NCBI GenBank assembly: GCA_039621445.1
Contig: CP154957.1
Span: 4,582,504-4,646,503 of the forward strand
Length of the DNA stretch: 64,000 nt
From: Euglena gracilis
Taxonomy: Eukaryota; Euglenida; Euglenophyceae; Euglenales
Direction of reading: 5' to 3'
The notes beneath the pieces are model-generated. The model searched no databases and was not told the origin of the DNA. It saw nothing but the letters and a program-made list of their open reading frames with translations. This document shows, one piece after another, positions 25,601 through 37,200 of the stretch (its first letter is position 1; every line of letters begins with the position of its first letter). A program made the position numbers and the translations under genes.

Positions 25601-28600
25601 GTCCAAATAATAAACCGGGGGTTTTTTATTTGGGGGGTTTACAAGTGCAGCACCAGTGCAGTACAGGTGTAGTACAAGTGGAATAACCTCGCCCGGTACA
25701 GGAACCCCTTTGCCCAGGCGCGGACGCGGCGGGCGTGGTTCAAGGACCGCATCCCGCAGCAGTTCAGCCGGCTTGCGGCGTTCCTCCACCAGGACAAGGA
25801 CGACTGCGTCGCGTTCATCGAGGACGTTGTGAAGGTGTGGCCCGCCAGATCTTCTCAACTGGGAACATGCATTTTTTTTGTTTAAGTTCTGTGACCACAG
25901 GGGGGGGGGGAGGGGTGGGTGGGTCCCGGCAAACCCCCCCGGGGGGGGGTCGGGCTGAGACGGGGTTTTATCCTGCCAGAGACGGGGTTTTCGTCTATTT
26001 TTTTGGCGTTTTGCGGGGTGCACAATTTTTTTGACCCTAAAATTGACTTAGGCGACCTAATTCGCACTTAAGCTTTTTTCTTTTTATTTGCGCACTTGCG
26101 CAAATTTACGAATTTTTTGATTCTTCTTTGATTCGGCTGTGAAGGTCAGGGGGGTTTGAAAACACGTTGATAAGAGAGTGCAAAAAATGATCGAAATTCT
26201 GATTTTGGCGGTATGACCCCCGGGACTTTGGCGAAAAATGGTGATTTTGGGGGGTCCGAAAATGGACTTTATACGTCGAAACCCCCGGGACCTTGCCGGC
26301 CCACACTGAAAAAAACGCAAAAAAGCGGCAAAGGAATGGGACCTTTACTGCCCTTGCTGCTTCTTTCGGCTGTGTCCCCAGGTGTGCCCGAGCTGCCGGC
26401 GGTGTGCGTCCTGGGTGTTTGCCGGACTGCGTTGTTTGCAGCGCCTTGGTGTGGTGTTTTGGGGCTGTTTGTTAAAGCGCGGAAAGGAAGTGCTGGGGGG
26501 TGTGGGTGTGGTGTGACCAAGCCGGAAGGAGGGACGCAAGGGAAGGAAAGTAAGCGCGGGGTGTTTGGCAAGGGAAGCGCAGGGGGGAAGAAATAGGGTC
26601 CGCAGGGAATGAAGGGGACAGGTGTCTCACACCCGGCTTATACCCGGAATCCGCACAACCAGTTGTGTGGTAAAGAACCCAACAGAAGAAGCCCAACACT
26701 GGAAGGACAAAATATTGTGTTCATTTGCGCAAATGCGCGCACTAACATTTTTATGTTTATTTGTGCAATTGTGCAAATAAACATAAGCATGTCCTTCAAG
26801 GATTGGGCTTTAGTACCCATGAATTGACGCTGTTGATAAACGGCGTGACATGGGGACCGTGACGGCACGGACCAACGGGCCCAACGGGCCATCCAGTTGG
26901 TGAGTTTGTCACAGTGTTTGTCAACGCGCAAGCTTATGGGCGCAAATGCGCGCACAAATAAAATTATGTTTATGTGCATATGTGCAAATGCGCAAATAAA
27001 CATGTTCTTTGTTTATTTGCGCATTTGCGCAAATAAACACAAAGAAGAACGGTGTGACGGAAACACAACCGTCAAACACCAGCAGCAGATGTGGTTTATT
27101 TGCGCATTTGCACGCATCACGTTGTTTGTGGGCGCAAATGCGCAAATAAACTGCATGAAGAAACTGTACAATTTATTATGTTTATTTGCGCATTTGCGCC
27201 CACAAAACAACGTGATGCGCGCAAATGCGCAAATGAACAACTAATGGAGAAGTCAAAAGCGATTTCATTTGGCCCTCCTACAGCTACCCTTAGTGGCTTC
27301 TGAATGGGTTCAACCCAAATGGCCACACCGTCTCCTCCGGCATATGGTGTTTATGGTGCTGTTTTTGGACCATTGACAGGTCCCACAAAAGATTGAGACA
27401 TAGGATCTCCTGAAGGTGGGTGCACAGCCGCCCAGTAACGGCACACGTCCACCGGCACCAATTTTTGGGTCCCAAAGGCCCTGCCGCTGGCCTGCGGCCT
27501 GGGCTCCGCTGCTGCAGCCACATCGGCTGCTGATGCTTCAGCACCCACCAGACCGGCATCCACCTCCCCGGTACAACAACATACAGATTTAGCGGCCACG
27601 TTATACCCCGCAACCGGGGTGTGAGACTGGGGGGACGACGTGGTGCCAGTGCATGGCAACCGGCAGCCGGAGAGAGATAGCCCTCAAACACCCGTTACTT
27701 TGGGTGCAAGGAAGTGTTGAAGCTTTACCACTGGATTGGGTGCATCAAAGCGGTGGGACCTACTCCCCCCAAATTATGCCCAAAAACCGGTGTGTTTTGC
27801 GTTTTTCAAGGGAAAATGGTAAAGAAAACCATAAAACGGACTACGGCTGGACACGTCCCGGGCATTTCAGGTGCCAAATTTTGTCTTCTTGTAACGCAGT
27901 CCAGTTGCAGAAAAGGTGTCGAACAGTCACAGGTCGTTTGCATGTCATCAATTCATTACGTTTAACTGCCAAACGGATGACGCCAAAACAACAGGCCGTT
28001 CGGGCCAGGGAACAGCAGTGCAAATGTATACACGCAAGGCAGGCAAATTTTGGCCAGTGAGATACCGTGTTCCAGTGAACACTCCACACCACCTCTCACC
28101 ACAAGTTTCATCACCACGTAATCGTGGTGCAAATCATTGGTTGGCGTGAGGAATTGCGTTTGCCAACTGTCACGGAGGAGGAGATGGTATTGCACAACCG
28201 ATGTGTGTTGGTGCGCTCATTTGCGCAAATAAACACAACTTTATTTGTGTGCGCTAAGGCTCCTACAAACCCATCATTTTGAAGCGGTGTATTAAATGTT
28301 TGTGCGCGCATTTGCGCAAATGCGCGCACAAATGTAATTATGTTTATTTGCGCAATTGCGCGCACCAACATGCCCATCATGTTTTAAAACCTCGTAGGGT
28401 CATGGTCCTCATTGGTGTCTTTTAACATAGAAAGTAAAAATACATGTTTGTGTGCGCATTTGCGCAAATAAACATAAACATGTTGGTGCGCGCATTTGCG
28501 CAAATGCGCACACCAAAAAATTTGTTTATGGGCGCATTTGCGCCCACCAACACGTCATTTTATCATCATCGGTTTACGTTTTATTTGCGCAAATGCGCCC

Positions 28601-31115
28601 ACAAACACAAATTCTTTTTATTTGCGCAAATGCGCCCACAAACACACATCAGTTGCGTGACGGCTGGCTGACGTAGTCTGTGGTGTGTGATCTAATGAGG
28701 CTCCGTGTGTTCTTACCGGTGGCGGTGGTATTCAAGCCAGTTCAGCCAGCACGTCAGCACCATTTCAAAGTGTCGTAACAAGGGGTGTGTGCCTCTCTCC
28801 TGTTTGATGTACAAGAGCACCACTCTCACCCTCAGCTCTATTCACGTCGGTTGGTAAGCAGCATTAACACCAAACTACTGGGAGTTAATACCCTCCAATA
28901 GAGGAGTGTCACAGTTCATAATCTGTTCTCCCTGTGTCAGGGTACAGGGTCCAGGAATTTCGTAAAATTTGCGCATTTGCGCAAATGCGCAAATTCTAAA
29001 GGAAAAACCCTTAAGTGCGAATTCGGCTGCCTAAGATTGACCCCCCAAAAGTGGTCCCCCTGCAGGGGTGGGTGGGTGGGTCCAGACCCCCCGGGTCCTA
29101 AAAAACCTCTGGTTGGGGCGTGCCTGCGCTGGAATGGCAGACACCCGTCGGTGGTGCAGGGGTGAGAGCTGTGGCGGGTAGGCGCACCTCGCCAGGGGAA
29201 CTCTTTCCCCACCGTCGGCATTTTTCCTCGCCGAATAATGGTGGGTGGGCGGTCCCTCTGGGGTTTGACCCCAAACCACCAGTTTTTTCTCGTGGTTTCA
29301 ACGATGAGGTGCAAAATCCTTTTGTATCTTTTGGGAACAATGCAGAAAGAGAAATAAAAAATGATTGAATGATGACTTTAATTAATCAGAAATGAAGTGC
29401 AACCAACAAAAATAAAACACAACAAGCAAATCAGTGAGAGTTTTGTTCATAAATGAACAAAAATGCGTTGTGCACCAGAAACAGGTATCGTCAATTTTTT
29501 CAAGTTACGGAGCGGATTTCAGTTGTGGTCCTTGTACCCTCTTGTGCCCCCTCACCCAGGTGGTGGCTCTGTTGGAGCGGGTCACACAGCGGGAGGCGGC
29601 GCTGCTCAGCCTTCAGGCTCGCATCCGATCGTCCGGCCTCACGGATGAGGATTTCACCCTCCAGCAACTGGTGAAGGAGAGGAACGCGGTGCGTACTGGA
29701 TGCTTGTGAGAATCTCCGTGTTTGTGCCAAAAATGTTGAGTTCATACTTTATTAGTCTTATTTGTTTTTTCTCAGTCATCGTCATTTAGTTTTTTTTTCA
29801 ATCAGTTATCTTCATACCACCACCACCACCACCACGTCTCCACACCACCACCACCCACCACCACCACCACCACTATTTTTTGTCTACACAGGCGCATAAA
29901 AAAAGCGCATCAAAAGCTCAAAGTTCCATGTTCTTGGTGAGAAGTCCAAATTCCGAGTAAAACCTGGGAGAAGGGCGCTGGACCGCAGAGCATACACACA
30001 AACAAATAAAACAAATATATACGGATGCATGTATGTGGATGCAAACACGGAAACAAAAATTCAAAAACAACGAAAATGAAACCACCGCTGCAGGCTCGCA
30101 GGAGTTTCCTGATCGACGCGGAGGAGTTGACAGCACTGGTGGAGTCCACCCAACTCCCGGCCAAGCTCGAGGGCATGCTGGTGACCCATCTCGGCAGCAT
30201 CCACAGCATCCTGGCTTTGTGGGATGCGGACTGTGCCGAGGCGTGGTCCATGTTTTTCCCCCAGCAGCGCCGTTTGTTCCTCGTCCCAGTTTGAGTCTCA
30301 AATCTGCACCACAAAGTAATGAACCTAACCCCCCCACCTGAATAGAAGCCCCCGGGGGCTACTATTCGGAACATTGGTCGAAAACCGAGGGGGGGGGGCT
30401 TCTATTTGGGGGGGGGGTCACTATTCGGAAAAATGGTCAAAACCCAGGGGTCCGAGCATTATCGAAGGAATTTCTTTGTGGGTCTACATGTCTTACCTTT
30501 CCAAGCCATGTCAAATTTGCTGCAAAATGATCTTATCGTGGATGCATTTGGATCATTTACATGAAAGCTCACGCAACTCTCATTTAACCAATGGCTGAAG
30601 AAGCCAAAGCACTTGCCGTCCGTCCCATTTGACAGAAAATCCACAGGTAGGGGCCTACTATTCGGATCGGGGGGGGGGTGCACTATTCGAAACGTTGGTC
30701 GGAAATCGAGGGGGGGGCTTCTATTCGGGGGGGGGTGGAACTATTCGGGGGGGTTTATTTGATGTGATTTCTTTTATTTTTTGCTCAACACATCTACAAA
30801 TGGATATGAAGAACATCTTGTATGTTGTGTGTCATAAAGTAATGGCATGTGTGTGCGTAATCAAATAGTTGAAATCATTCCATTGGGCGAGGTGTGATAT
30901 TTTGAAAACCATCGGGCGAGACAGAAGACCAGGCTATAAAGGTTGAGCTAAAAAAAAAACTAATAATCAACCAAGCAAGTGGGGGGTGCAGTGGTAGATT
31001 CAATTGAAGAGCTTCTAGTCAGTTGCATTGCTGGCGTGTAGGTGTATGTGACGTGTGTGTAAGTGCACGCGGGCATCTGTGTGTGTGTGTGTGTGTGTTC
31101 ATGTATGTGTGTGTT

Positions 31116-31149
<34 letters not shown>

Positions 31150-32860
31150 GTGTGTGTGGGTGGTGGGTGGGTGGGTGCATGTGTGTGCGCGCGCCAGCCT
31201 TTTTTCAGGCAGCAGCGTTTTTCCAGCCTCGGACCCCTTCCCTCCCTACATCGATGAGTTTGATTTCCAGCTGCCCAAAGGACGGCCGGATGGCTATCGT
31301 ATTTTTTTTTCAGCTTTACCGATCACAAAACGGGCCAAAAGTGGGGGAAAAGGGCCAGAAAAGGGCTGACCAGAGCAAATTTTGGGCCAAAAAGTCGAGC
31401 GTTTGCCAATCGCACTTTTTTTTGACGTTTTCACTTTCGATTTGTTTTGGTACCCGGTTCAAATCCCCTTTCATCAGTAAACCCCCCCCCCTAATAGAAG
31501 CACGGGTGCGTTTATAGGGGACCGCCCCCGGCGGCAGGGGGTGCGCTTCTATTTGGACCCTACCTGCGCGATTTTTGTTGATTTCCTTTAGAAATCCCAT
31601 CAAAATGGGGGGTGCGCTTGTAGCGGACCGCCGCCTTCGGAGGCGGGGGGTGCGCTTTTATTTGGACCCTGCGCTTGTAGCGGCCCCATGCTTCTATTAG
31701 GGGGGGGTTAACATTATGTCACCTCTCACTCCCCCCATAGCAACCCCCAGGTGCAGGGCGTCATTTGAGGACCAGGGGGCGTCCAGCTCAGAGGCTAGAA
31801 AAATTTGGGCTCGCTGGGAAAAGTTGCTGTTTTTTTTTGCTTTTCAAAACACATCTGAAACGTGCTGTCTTTTTTTTTCTGGTGGTATAATAATGAACCA
31901 CCGTTTTTTCAGGTCCTCTTTCTTCTCTTCAGGACAAACATATCGCCCTAATCACTGCAAAGCCCGATGACGAAGCTGACAACAGCGTTGACGTGAGGTA
32001 TCGCCTGATCTATGTGATGCTGATTTCCTTTGAAATGTGTCACTTGGCTTTGCTGACGCTGCACAAAAGTATGAAAAGCTTTTTTCAATTAAGATGCCGC
32101 CGAGGATATTTTACACGTCCAATTGACTATTTTTGTTTTTGTTCTGCTTTATTCAGGGACATATGCCATCATCAAATATGAACAGGAAGGATGCAATAAT
32201 CCCATGTTTGATTTTTTTTTCAATCCCCGGATCCCCCACAAAAACACACACCATAGCTTGCATCACAGCACGAGTAAGTGGCAATTCCCACTGCAGCCAA
32301 TGTTTAAAGCGAGCGATGGTTTTGTGCAGGAACAGTCGGACCAGCAGCCCTCCCTGGAGGATGGCTTGAGCCCCCCCCCCCCCCAAAAGATCTTCCCAGG
32401 CACGAAGCGAAGTGCTGGAGAAGTGACGTTTTCTGCTGTATTTTGCTGATTTTTCTATGAAAATCCGCGAAAACGCTATTTGGGGTGTCTTCGCAAAATA
32501 CGCGGGGGCGACCCCCCCCCTCTTCGGGAAAGGAAAGGTCCGAACCAGGCTTCTTTTTAGTCGTACGGCCTTGGATGGGTGTTTTTCGCCCCCCTCCTCT
32601 CGATTAGAACCCCACAGGCCAGGCCAGGACAGGCCAGGGTATAAATCCCTGTAAGGTTTTGCAGCATCGGTCTGGGGGGCTGCTGCAGCCAACTGTGAGT
32701 TGGGACCCGCCCCGCCCAGCCCAGCAGCATGATGCTAGCTCGTTGCTGGGCCCAGCCGCAGAATATTCGGCAAAGTTTTTGAAGGAAGTTGTCAAAGTGT
32801 GGGTGTCTGTGCACGTGTGTATGTGGGGGTGGGTGGGTGGGTGGGTGGGTGCACTGTGCA

Positions 32861-32891
<31 letters not shown>

Positions 32892-34147
32892 ATGCGTATG
32901 TATGCGTGTGTGTGTGTGGGTGTGTGTGGGTGTGTGTGGGTGTGTGTGGGTGCGTGCGCGCGCGCGTGCGTGCGCGTGCATAAAGATGGTGAACAAATGG
33001 TGGCTTGAGTGTTTGCAGACGTTTTTGGTGTTGTCAAATGCTGATTTTTTGAAAGAAATTTTTAATTGTTCCTTTTTTTGGCAATTGTCTAATTTTGGTT
33101 TCTCAATATGCTCAGGCACTGCCGCCCCTGCAGCGTGGGGGGGCGCCAGCTAGCCAACATTGCCAACATAGACAACAAATAGCCAGCCCAAACCTCTTGC
33201 CGCAGCCCAGCAACCTCCGGGTTCTTTAAAGAAATATATGCCGGGGTTGCCTTGTGCGAAGGTCCATGACCACGGGTAAAAGTTCCCCATTCCCATGCGC
33301 GCTTGGGAATGGGAATGAGGCATTTTTTTGGGTTGAAAAGAAGTTTTCTTCTGTCTTTCTGAACCTCGCTGCCAGGCACTCGTCGTTCATCAAAGCCATG
33401 GAAACCTCAGAGCTGATCCTGACAAGCTTCCTGGCGGAGGAGGCCAGGTGTACCTCCCCCGCCTCCAAATGGAATAATGGTGATGGTGATAAGGCAGCGC
33501 TTAACGTCCCCCGGGCTTACGCCACGAGCTTGCACGGACTCAAATTAGAACTCTAATAGAGCATGAAAATAAGGGGGGAAAAGGAGAAAAGGAAGCAAAA
33601 ATAAACACAGAAGCGGATGATATGTGCTGTGCGACCTACCAATCTTTTCGAGGATGGGTCTGAAAACCCAGAATATCTTCCCACACGAGAGTAGCTCGCA
33701 CAAAGGGGAGATGCAAATTGATCGAAGTGGTGGCCAGCAGTTGAGTCAAGGGTGGTACATTAGTCAGGAAATCTGGTATACGCCGGGTTAGTGAGCAGAA
33801 ATAGAGCAGAAACCCAAGCATGCGACCATACCTTGGGAGAAATTAGACACCATTAGATATCACCAGTTCTACAGGTTCTACGGGTGCTACGGGTTCTATG
33901 GGTTGTGTGGGTGACAGGTGACGACGAGAGGTTGGGAGGTGAAACAGTGACACACAACTGTTCCACAGGCATTTAGTGAATGTAAGGAGGGTGTGCTTCA
34001 ACACGTACAATGTATCGGGGAAATGAAAATTAAATGGGTATAGATTTTTTGATAGCATTGTTCATTATGGTGTTCACCTTTTTGGCCAGCAGATACACAA
34101 TGCATGCTTGTGTGTGTGCGAGCAGCGTGCCTGTGAGCAAGCGCGGG

Positions 34148-34223
<76 letters not shown>

Positions 34224-37200
34224 TGTGTGTGTGTGTGTGTGTGACTGTGTGTGTGCATGCAACGTTGTGATGTGACTTGTGCAACCAAATGGAATAATGG
34301 TCGAAGCGGCGTCATCTTAGAACTTTTGTACGAAGGGACTTTCCGGGACAAAAGGTCCAGGAGAAAAAGTCCAAAGGGTGCGCACCCCCCCCCCAAAGCC
34401 ATTTTCCACTGAACCCATCTCAATCAAAATAAGTGCGCTCAGGGGTCCTAAACCACTCCAAAAATGTGTACACCCCATGCATCTTAATTTGAATTGGAGG
34501 GGTGTTTACCCCCGCCTTCCGTTTTATTGATCCTTTGTCCCACCCCGGTGAGGTGTCACCCCCCCCTGGAAGTTCTCACCAAGGCTTTGGTCGGGGCCGG
34601 TTCCCCTACACCTGTGCCCTTCCTCCGGCAGGGTGGCCGAAGAGCTGCGGCGGCACACGGACGGCGTCGCGCGGCGGCTCCAGAATGTTCTGCTGCGCAG
34701 CATCCACGACTTCATGGGACTGGAAGCCCTCTCTATGGCTTGCACTTGTAAATCCCCCTCCCAAATAACCCCCCCTCCCGGATTATTATTTGGACACCCG
34801 AAGTTGGATTCGGGGTTTATAATTTGGGCAAATTCTTCGACGTACCCAAAAAACAACACACATAATGTTGCCGCCATGCACATGCCCATACGAAGAGCAT
34901 GTGCGTGTTATGTTTAAAAAATGTGTGAACGTGCCTCTTTGATCTTTTACATTTCCTCCAGGGGGTAACTGATCCCCGCATTTTTTTTTCAATAATTTCC
35001 ACAATTTCCACAATTTCCGCATTTTCGCAATTTCCCCATTTTCCCACAGTTTTTCCACAATTTCCACAGTTTTCTGCAGTTTTTTTCCTTTTCCACAATT
35101 TTTTCGCATGAACCTGAAATGGAAGGCAAAATGAATTCCGGTCTTTTCTCAAACGTTTCACAAGCTTTCTTTGCTATTTTGTTGCAAATTTTTGACAAAA
35201 TTTGGCAAATTTTCGGCCCATTTTAGGCTCTTTTCCCGATTTCTTCTGGAAATGGCCCTGACCAGATTTTACCTGATACCAAAGTTCTTGTCAATTTTTC
35301 GTCATTTTGGGACTTTTCACCAAGAAATTCCATATTTTCAAAATCAGCATGCTCCCAAAATTACAAGAATCATGTTTCTGGACCTCTTTGTTGGAAAAAA
35401 ATATGAGTAACAGCTCAAAATGAAAATCTATGTTGCAAAGATGACCGAATTTGTAAAAATTTTCAAAGTCCCCTCCAGCAGAAGTGTACAAATTCCCAAA
35501 ACCGCCATTTCCAGGTTTTTTCCGCAAGATTTTCTGCAATTTCCGTAATTTTCCCGCAACTTTCCACAATTTTTCCAAAGGCCTCCAATTTCAATCCCCC
35601 CCTCCCTGTCTTCTCCTGAGCCATTGTGTGTGACAGACCCCTCAAGTGACCTGGATGATGTCCACAGTGAAGACTCCTCCATCCCCGATGACACCGCAGA
35701 CACTCTTGGTGTGTAGTGCAAATTTAATTAATTGCATATACAGGTTGGGATTCTAAGGCAACAATATACTTTTTTGGCAGCCCGAAACTACCCCCCCCCC
35801 CCCCCCCCCCGGGGGCCAGTAATTAATCCGGGGGGCGGTAGTCAGACCCCCCCGCCTGAAAGAAGATGGACCCCCCCGGGGTAAAGAAGAGGGACCCCCC
35901 CCTGCCCCGTTCCTCCGCGCAGGGGTTTCCCGTTTCCCCCCGCCCCGCCCCCCTCTCTGCCCTGTCTGTCCTGTCTGCCCGTCGGTCTTTTTTCCATCTG
36001 TCTGTCCGCCCCTGCTCGCCCTGTCGGTCTCCCCCGCGCGGACGCCCCCCCCCACCGGTTGCCCATAGTGGGCCAGCCTGTTTTTTTTTGACGTTGTTTT
36101 TTTTGTTATTTTTTAATTCTAACAATGTTTTTTTTAAAAAAAACACAAAAAACGCCCACTAGGTTTTGCATGGAAAATTTTTTGAATGCACATTTTCAAT
36201 CATTTTTGGCAACTTCTGGGTAATTTCTGCCAAAGATTTCCTTCCACAAAAATGAAAAAAAGTCATAAAATTCCATTTTTGTTGCATTTTGGGATGTTTT
36301 TGACCATTTTTGGCAGTTTTCGAACTGAGTAGGATTCAAAGTATGGTTTGGGAGTTGCATAACGAGTTTTTTTCAATGAAATTCTCCTTTTTGTTTATTT
36401 TTTGATTTTTTTTGACTGTTTTTTTAAAAAAAACGCGTTGTTTGGTTTTTTTTATAAAAAAAACGCCCACTATGCGGTTGTCCGTGGGGGCTATCCACCG
36501 CGCGCGCCGCCCAGCGACCCCAGAAGGGCGGGCGTGGTGCGACCCACAACGGATTCTCCCGGCCCCGCGCGCGAGCACGACAGGGGGAGGGTAAAAGAAG
36601 ATGGACCGGGGGGGTTAAAGAAGATGGCCCTGAGGGGGTAAAAGAAGGTGGACCTCCCCCCCCCCCCCGGATTAAGTACTGGGCCCCCCCCGGGGGGGGC
36701 CAGTGGTTTCGGGCTGCCACTTTTTTTTGAGATTTGTGTCTGTATTTTCTGGGACGTACCATTTCTGAGAAATGAAGCCCTCACCATTTTCATGCATTTT
36801 CCCAAATCGATCCAACAATGGATCCAATCAAGCCTTTTTGGGATCAATCAAGTCAATCTTCCAGAAGATTCAGGAAAGAGCCTGGAGTGTTGTTGATTTT
36901 GTGTGGTGGGGGAGGAACCAAATCAAAATTCTTGATGGGGGGTTTGGAATTGATAATCTTGTGAAGCCAGGAGATCCGCAATTGGCAAAGAACATGCAAG
37001 CATGCATGCCTCGCTATATATGATATGAACGTGGGTGAGTAAGGGGCTAGGGTAGGGTCAAGGAGTGGTTTGGAATGGGGACCTTCCAAGGTGGGGGCAA
37101 ATATTTTGAGTGCATTTAATGTTTGGTTGAGGATGCATGTTCAGGGCAGAGGTCCCCGCCATGTCTCTGCAACTTAGGCGGCGCATCTCGCACTTAAGCT

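Larger units (their letters stand above)
22453..25717 (+). other. intronic region around the 23060 exon
   Basis: It contains element B (23283-23679), element A (24003-24310), element D (24888-25142) and an AAATAATAACCCCCC block (25265-25660). One small Kelch-to-helix exon is probably hidden between 22453 and 23059. Confidence 0.55.
26720..28660. repeat. palindrome cluster TTTGCGCAAATGCGC
   Basis: Some two dozen copies of a 14-30 base palindrome, often TTATTTGCGCATTTGCGCA or GCGCGCATTTGCGCAAATG, single or back to back, on both strands. They cluster at 26720-27235 and 28200-28640. Confidence 0.9.
26044..29036. mobile_element. ~3 kb element with ~55-bp terminal inverted repeats
   Basis: Left end TTAGGCGACCTAATTCGCAC continuing through TTAAG, T-rich, then TTTGCGCACTTGCGC. 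The right end is its complement with few changes (CTTAAGTGCGAATTCGGCTG then CCTAA). ATTGA flanks both sides, a possible target duplication. Inside lie dozens of TTTGCGCAAATGCGC-type palindromes and weak open frames, with no transposase motif recognised. It sits in the intron between two coiled-coil exons. Related single ends appear near 20785, 37165 and 62620. Confidence 0.75.

Noticed and set aside
28230-28660. CRISPR-like array from regularly placed palindromes
   Set aside because: Spacing is irregular, the repeat varies in length, and the context is a eukaryotic element with TIRs.
29041-29160. Coding exon near GGTGGTGCAGGGGTGAG
   Set aside because: The block is shared with 640-760 as a dispersed repeat and carries no coding signal.
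32762-32797. Exon [12 protein letters not shown] between CAG| and GTGTGG
   Set aside because: The phases of the exons at 31997 and 33376 already match directly, and codon use is AT-rich; kept only as a remote possibility.
34030-34423. His/Thr/Ala repeat protein on the minus strand
   Set aside because: Simple translation of the (GCGT)n microsatellite.
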